Source: Companilactobacillus nantensis DSM 16982
Lineage (GTDB): Bacteria > Bacillota > Bacilli > Lactobacillales > Lactobacillaceae
NCBI RefSeq assembly: GCF_001435815.1
Contig: NZ_AZFV01000008.1
Location: forward strand, 40,129-104,128
Direction of reading: 5' to 3'
DNA: 64,000 nucleotides
A program made the position numbers and the translations under genes. How positions within the stretch are numbered: the first letter of the stretch is position 1; each line of letters opens with the position of its first letter. Positions 61,614 through 64,000 of this stretch are shown here, one piece after another. The notes beneath the pieces are model-generated. The model saw nothing but the letters and a program-made list of their open reading frames with translations. It had not been told where the DNA came from and searched no databases.

Positions 61614-63953
61614 ATGTTACATTTAAAATTTTTAAAAATACTATTATCAAATTGTTTCATTATATTTTTGTTATGTAGCAATTATAATACAGTAATTGCT
61701 GAAGAAAAAAATGATAACTTAGAAAAAGCAATCCAAACCGCACCGAGGGGATTAAATTGGAATAATGATGCATTTACTATTGCTGATTTTCATCAAGCCT
61801 CGGAACAACGAAAAAAAAATCATTCAATTCAAAATTTTGATATTACCAAAGTAATCGATGACCCTGGTAGATTGATAAATCATTCTAAAATTGTTCAATC
61901 CAAAAATCCCAAAAGTCCAAATACTAGCATAATTCAATTAACCGACGCAACACACCAAACAGGAGCAGTTTGGAGTAATATGTCAAAACTTAATTACTTT
62001 GATATAAGCCATGAACAAACCGCATCAATGTGGATTTATTTTGGAAAAAATTATAATACAAATACAACAGTTTCCCCCCTTGTTGGTGATGGCATGGCCT
62101 TTGTTCTTCAAAATGATCCCAATGGTGTAAATTCTATTGCTCTATCAGATAAAGGCATACCAGCAGATGGGCAATCCTTAGGTGTATGGGGACCAGATTG
62201 GGATATATCAAATGATGACAAAAATAAACTATCAGGAGATGCTATTCAGAATAGTTGGGCTTTAGAGTTCGATACCTATTCTGATCATTATTTCAATAAT
62301 CTAACAGGTAAAGGTACCGCCTTTGACACTGGTATAAGTACTCATCACATTGCAGCAAATTATCCTGCAAATCCTAAAACCTATATCCATCAACAAAATA
62401 CACAAAAACAAAATTATTTTATACTAAGTCATATTATGCCTAATGATAAGGATGGTTTAAAAAAAATTAATTCTGGAATTGGATTAGTAGATAATAAATG
62501 GCATCATATTACAATAACTTGGAAGCCTATCAATGAAACTAAGGGAACATTAACATACGCCTATGATGATAAGGACGTTAAATCAGGTTTCCCTTTATCC
62601 ACCATTTACACTTACTCGTATACAATAGACACCAATTACTTTGGATTAAAGGATAATAAAAAAAATATATATTGGGGGTTCACTGGTTCAACTGGTGATA
62701 ACTCTGAAAATAACTTAATCATTTTTGAATCTCTTCCTTCATTTGCAGATGCTAAAGTTAAATCTAGCATATACGACGATTCAAGAAATTTAGAGGTAAA
62801 TGACTCACACAAAACCGTTGACTCTAACTCTGAAATCAGATACACATTCTCCTTGAATTATAAAGGATGGAACAAAGATTGGGATAAGGTAACCTCTACA
62901 ATGAAAATTCCTGATAATATCGAATTCGATAGTGGATCCATCACTTATCCTGATTCTCAAGATGATAAATCTGCCCAACCTATTCCAAAAGATATTTTTG
63001 ATAATATTAAAAATAATAAACTTCATGAACTTAAATATGATCTACCCGAAAAATTAAGTTCTACTAGTAGAACTGCACAAATAGAACTCAGAGGCAGAGT
63101 AAACGTAGCAACTGGTTCAACAAATTTAAAGGTCCCATCTGTTCATGCCTCTTTTGAAGGTGATACCCTTATTACAGGGGCAGATACTCAATCATTTGAA
63201 ATTATTCCAAAAAAATTAACATTAAATCGTATTTCTGATAAATATATTACTGTTAACCCCGCGTCGAATGACGATATCAAAATTGAGGAACAAGTAAACT
63301 ATAACGGATTTGGTAACAAATATAGCGATATGGAAATTCATCAGATTCTCAAAAATGACAATGGAACAGAAGAAAAAACTATTCCACGAGGAAAAATTGG
63401 TTCAGATGGAAAATTTAGTTTAACCATTAACAGAAGTTCAATAAAAGAATTAAATACACTTTATTTATATGTAACTTATAACGATGGTCAATCTATTTTA
63501 GAAAGTAATCATATTAGCCATATAATCTCCATAGGTGGTCTTCTAACTTTTGGAGATGTTCAACAAAATGTTACTTTCAAAACAATATCAAATTCCAATA
63601 TTTCTCAAGTGGTGTCCCGAACAGGACCTTGGCAAGTTACAGTCAATGATAGTCGAAAAAAAGGTAGTCATTGGTATGTTAAAGCGAGTTCTAAAGGATT
63701 AATCCTTAATAGCGATAAAAAAACGAAGTTAAATGGAAATTTGTTCTTTCGTCATCCTAATGGAAAAGATGAAGATATTAAAACAACACCAGTACAAATC
63801 GCTAGCCACATCAAAGAATCTGATGAATCTGATTCCACAGATATTGTTAAAACTTGGAATTCTAACGACGGAGTTCTACTATTTAATGACAAAGAGAATA
63901 CAAATGGTATTTATTCTGGTGATATCATCTGGTCACTTCTAGATACACCATAA
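61614..63953 (+). CDS. Secreted L-type lectin-like protein with C-terminal WxL domain (second)
   Basis: This 779-residue tandem paralogue of the preceding gene follows AAAGGAGG with good spacing. A signal peptide ends near NTVIAEEKN, then comes a lectin domain with GDGMAFVLQNDPNGVNS, SWALEFDTYSD and IYWGFTGSTGDN. The beta-rich middle and WxL domain (SHWYVKASSKG; GDIIWSLLDTP) also match. In the first WxL motif the residue after Trp-Tyr is Val rather than Leu, as in its neighbour (WTV). Composition is more AT-rich than in the first gene, suggesting that the duplication is old or that one copy was acquired. Confidence 0.88.
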   Translation: MLHLKFLKILLSNCFIIFLLCSNYNTVIAEEKNDNLEKAIQTAPRGLNWNNDAFTIADFHQASEQRKKNHSIQNFDITKVIDDPGRLINHSKIVQSKNPKSPNTSIIQLTDATHQTGAVWSNMSKLNYFDISHEQTASMWIYFGKNYNTNTTVSPLVGDGMAFVLQNDPNGVNSIALSDKGIPADGQSLGVWGPDWDISNDDKNKLSGDAIQNSWALEFDTYSDHYFNNLTGKGTAFDTGISTHHIAANYPANPKTYIHQQNTQKQNYFILSHIMPNDKDGLKKINSGIGLVDNKWHHITITWKPINETKGTLTYAYDDKDVKSGFPLSTIYTYSYTIDTNYFGLKDNKKNIYWGFTGSTGDNSENNLIIFESLPSFADAKVKSSIYDDSRNLEVNDSHKTVDSNSEIRYTFSLNYKGWNKDWDKVTSTMKIPDNIEFDSGSITYPDSQDDKSAQPIPKDIFDNIKNNKLHELKYDLPEKLSSTSRTAQIELRGRVNVATGSTNLKVPSVHASFEGDTLITGADTQSFEIIPKKLTLNRISDKYITVNPASNDDIKIEEQVNYNGFGNKYSDMEIHQILKNDNGTEEKTIPRGKIGSDGKFSLTINRSSIKELNTLYLYVTYNDGQSILESNHISHIISIGGLLTFGDVQQNVTFKTISNSNISQVVSRTGPWQVTVNDSRKKGSHWYVKASSKGLILNSDKKTKLNGNLFFRHPNGKDEDIKTTPVQIASHIKESDESDSTDIVKTWNSNDGVLLFNDKENTNGIYSGDIIWSLLDTP

Positions 63954-64000
63954 AAAAAGGCGTTACGCAATTTATTTGGTTCTTTCTTAAACTTGGTTAC

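Overview
The window looks like a chromosomal segment of a low-GC lactic acid bacterium in the Lactobacillaceae, most like the Companilactobacillus (former Lactobacillus alimentarius/farciminis) group. The signs are AT-rich DNA with AGGAGG-type ribosome sites, WxL-domain surface proteins, an HPK10/LytTR peptide-sensing system, a T-box leader, a class Ib nrdHIEF operon, an Opp transporter and many amino-acid transporters. This placement is inferred from gene content only. I saw no rRNA, tRNA, CRISPR array, prophage or intact transposase.

Layout. 0-9 kb: the start of a YbaK-type deacylase, a MacB-like ABC efflux operon, an NhaC-family transporter behind a tyrosine-type T-box, and a polar amino-acid ABC importer. 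9.7-16.4 kb: a Bce-type peptide-resistance ABC pair, an APC permease, NrnA and a histidine phosphatase. 16.5-33.6 kb: an accessory island with seven members of one membrane-protein family (two fused to Xre-type HTH domains), a GntR-controlled ABC operon, four immunity-like proteins, small two-helix membrane proteins and a two-kinase/one-regulator system. 34-41.5 kb: hflX and oppABCDF. 41.8-52.8 kb: a tautomerase with a divergent LysR regulator, two C-rich RNA loci, a YagU-like protein, an MFS transporter, rarA, an oxidoreductase/RpiA-like/RpiR cluster, a third C-rich RNA and an NlpC/P60 hydrolase. 52.8-64 kb: small genes, a RhuM remnant, nrdHIEF with NrdR boxes, an OhrR-like regulator and two tandem lectin/WxL surface proteins.

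Four things stand out. (1) The tandem kinases are degenerate in complementary ways: the first has Arg at the phosphoacceptor position but a complete ATP-binding domain, and the second has the His but lacks the ATP lid. They may work only as a trans-phosphorylating pair. (2) Three promoters in the same island share a LytTR-style direct repeat and an extended -10, and three others share GTGCGTGCA-N19-TATAAT. These give two candidate regulons for the island. (3) Three putative small RNAs carry hairpins with UCUCCCCCC-type loops and a strong conserved ribosome site in front of a very short ORF. (4) A dispersed element of about 180 bp occurs 14 times, plus one internally deleted copy and a few remnants. 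It folds as a long closing stem holding three hairpins; the closing-stem sequence differs between copies while pairing is kept. A second palindromic repeat family has three good copies and one decayed copy.
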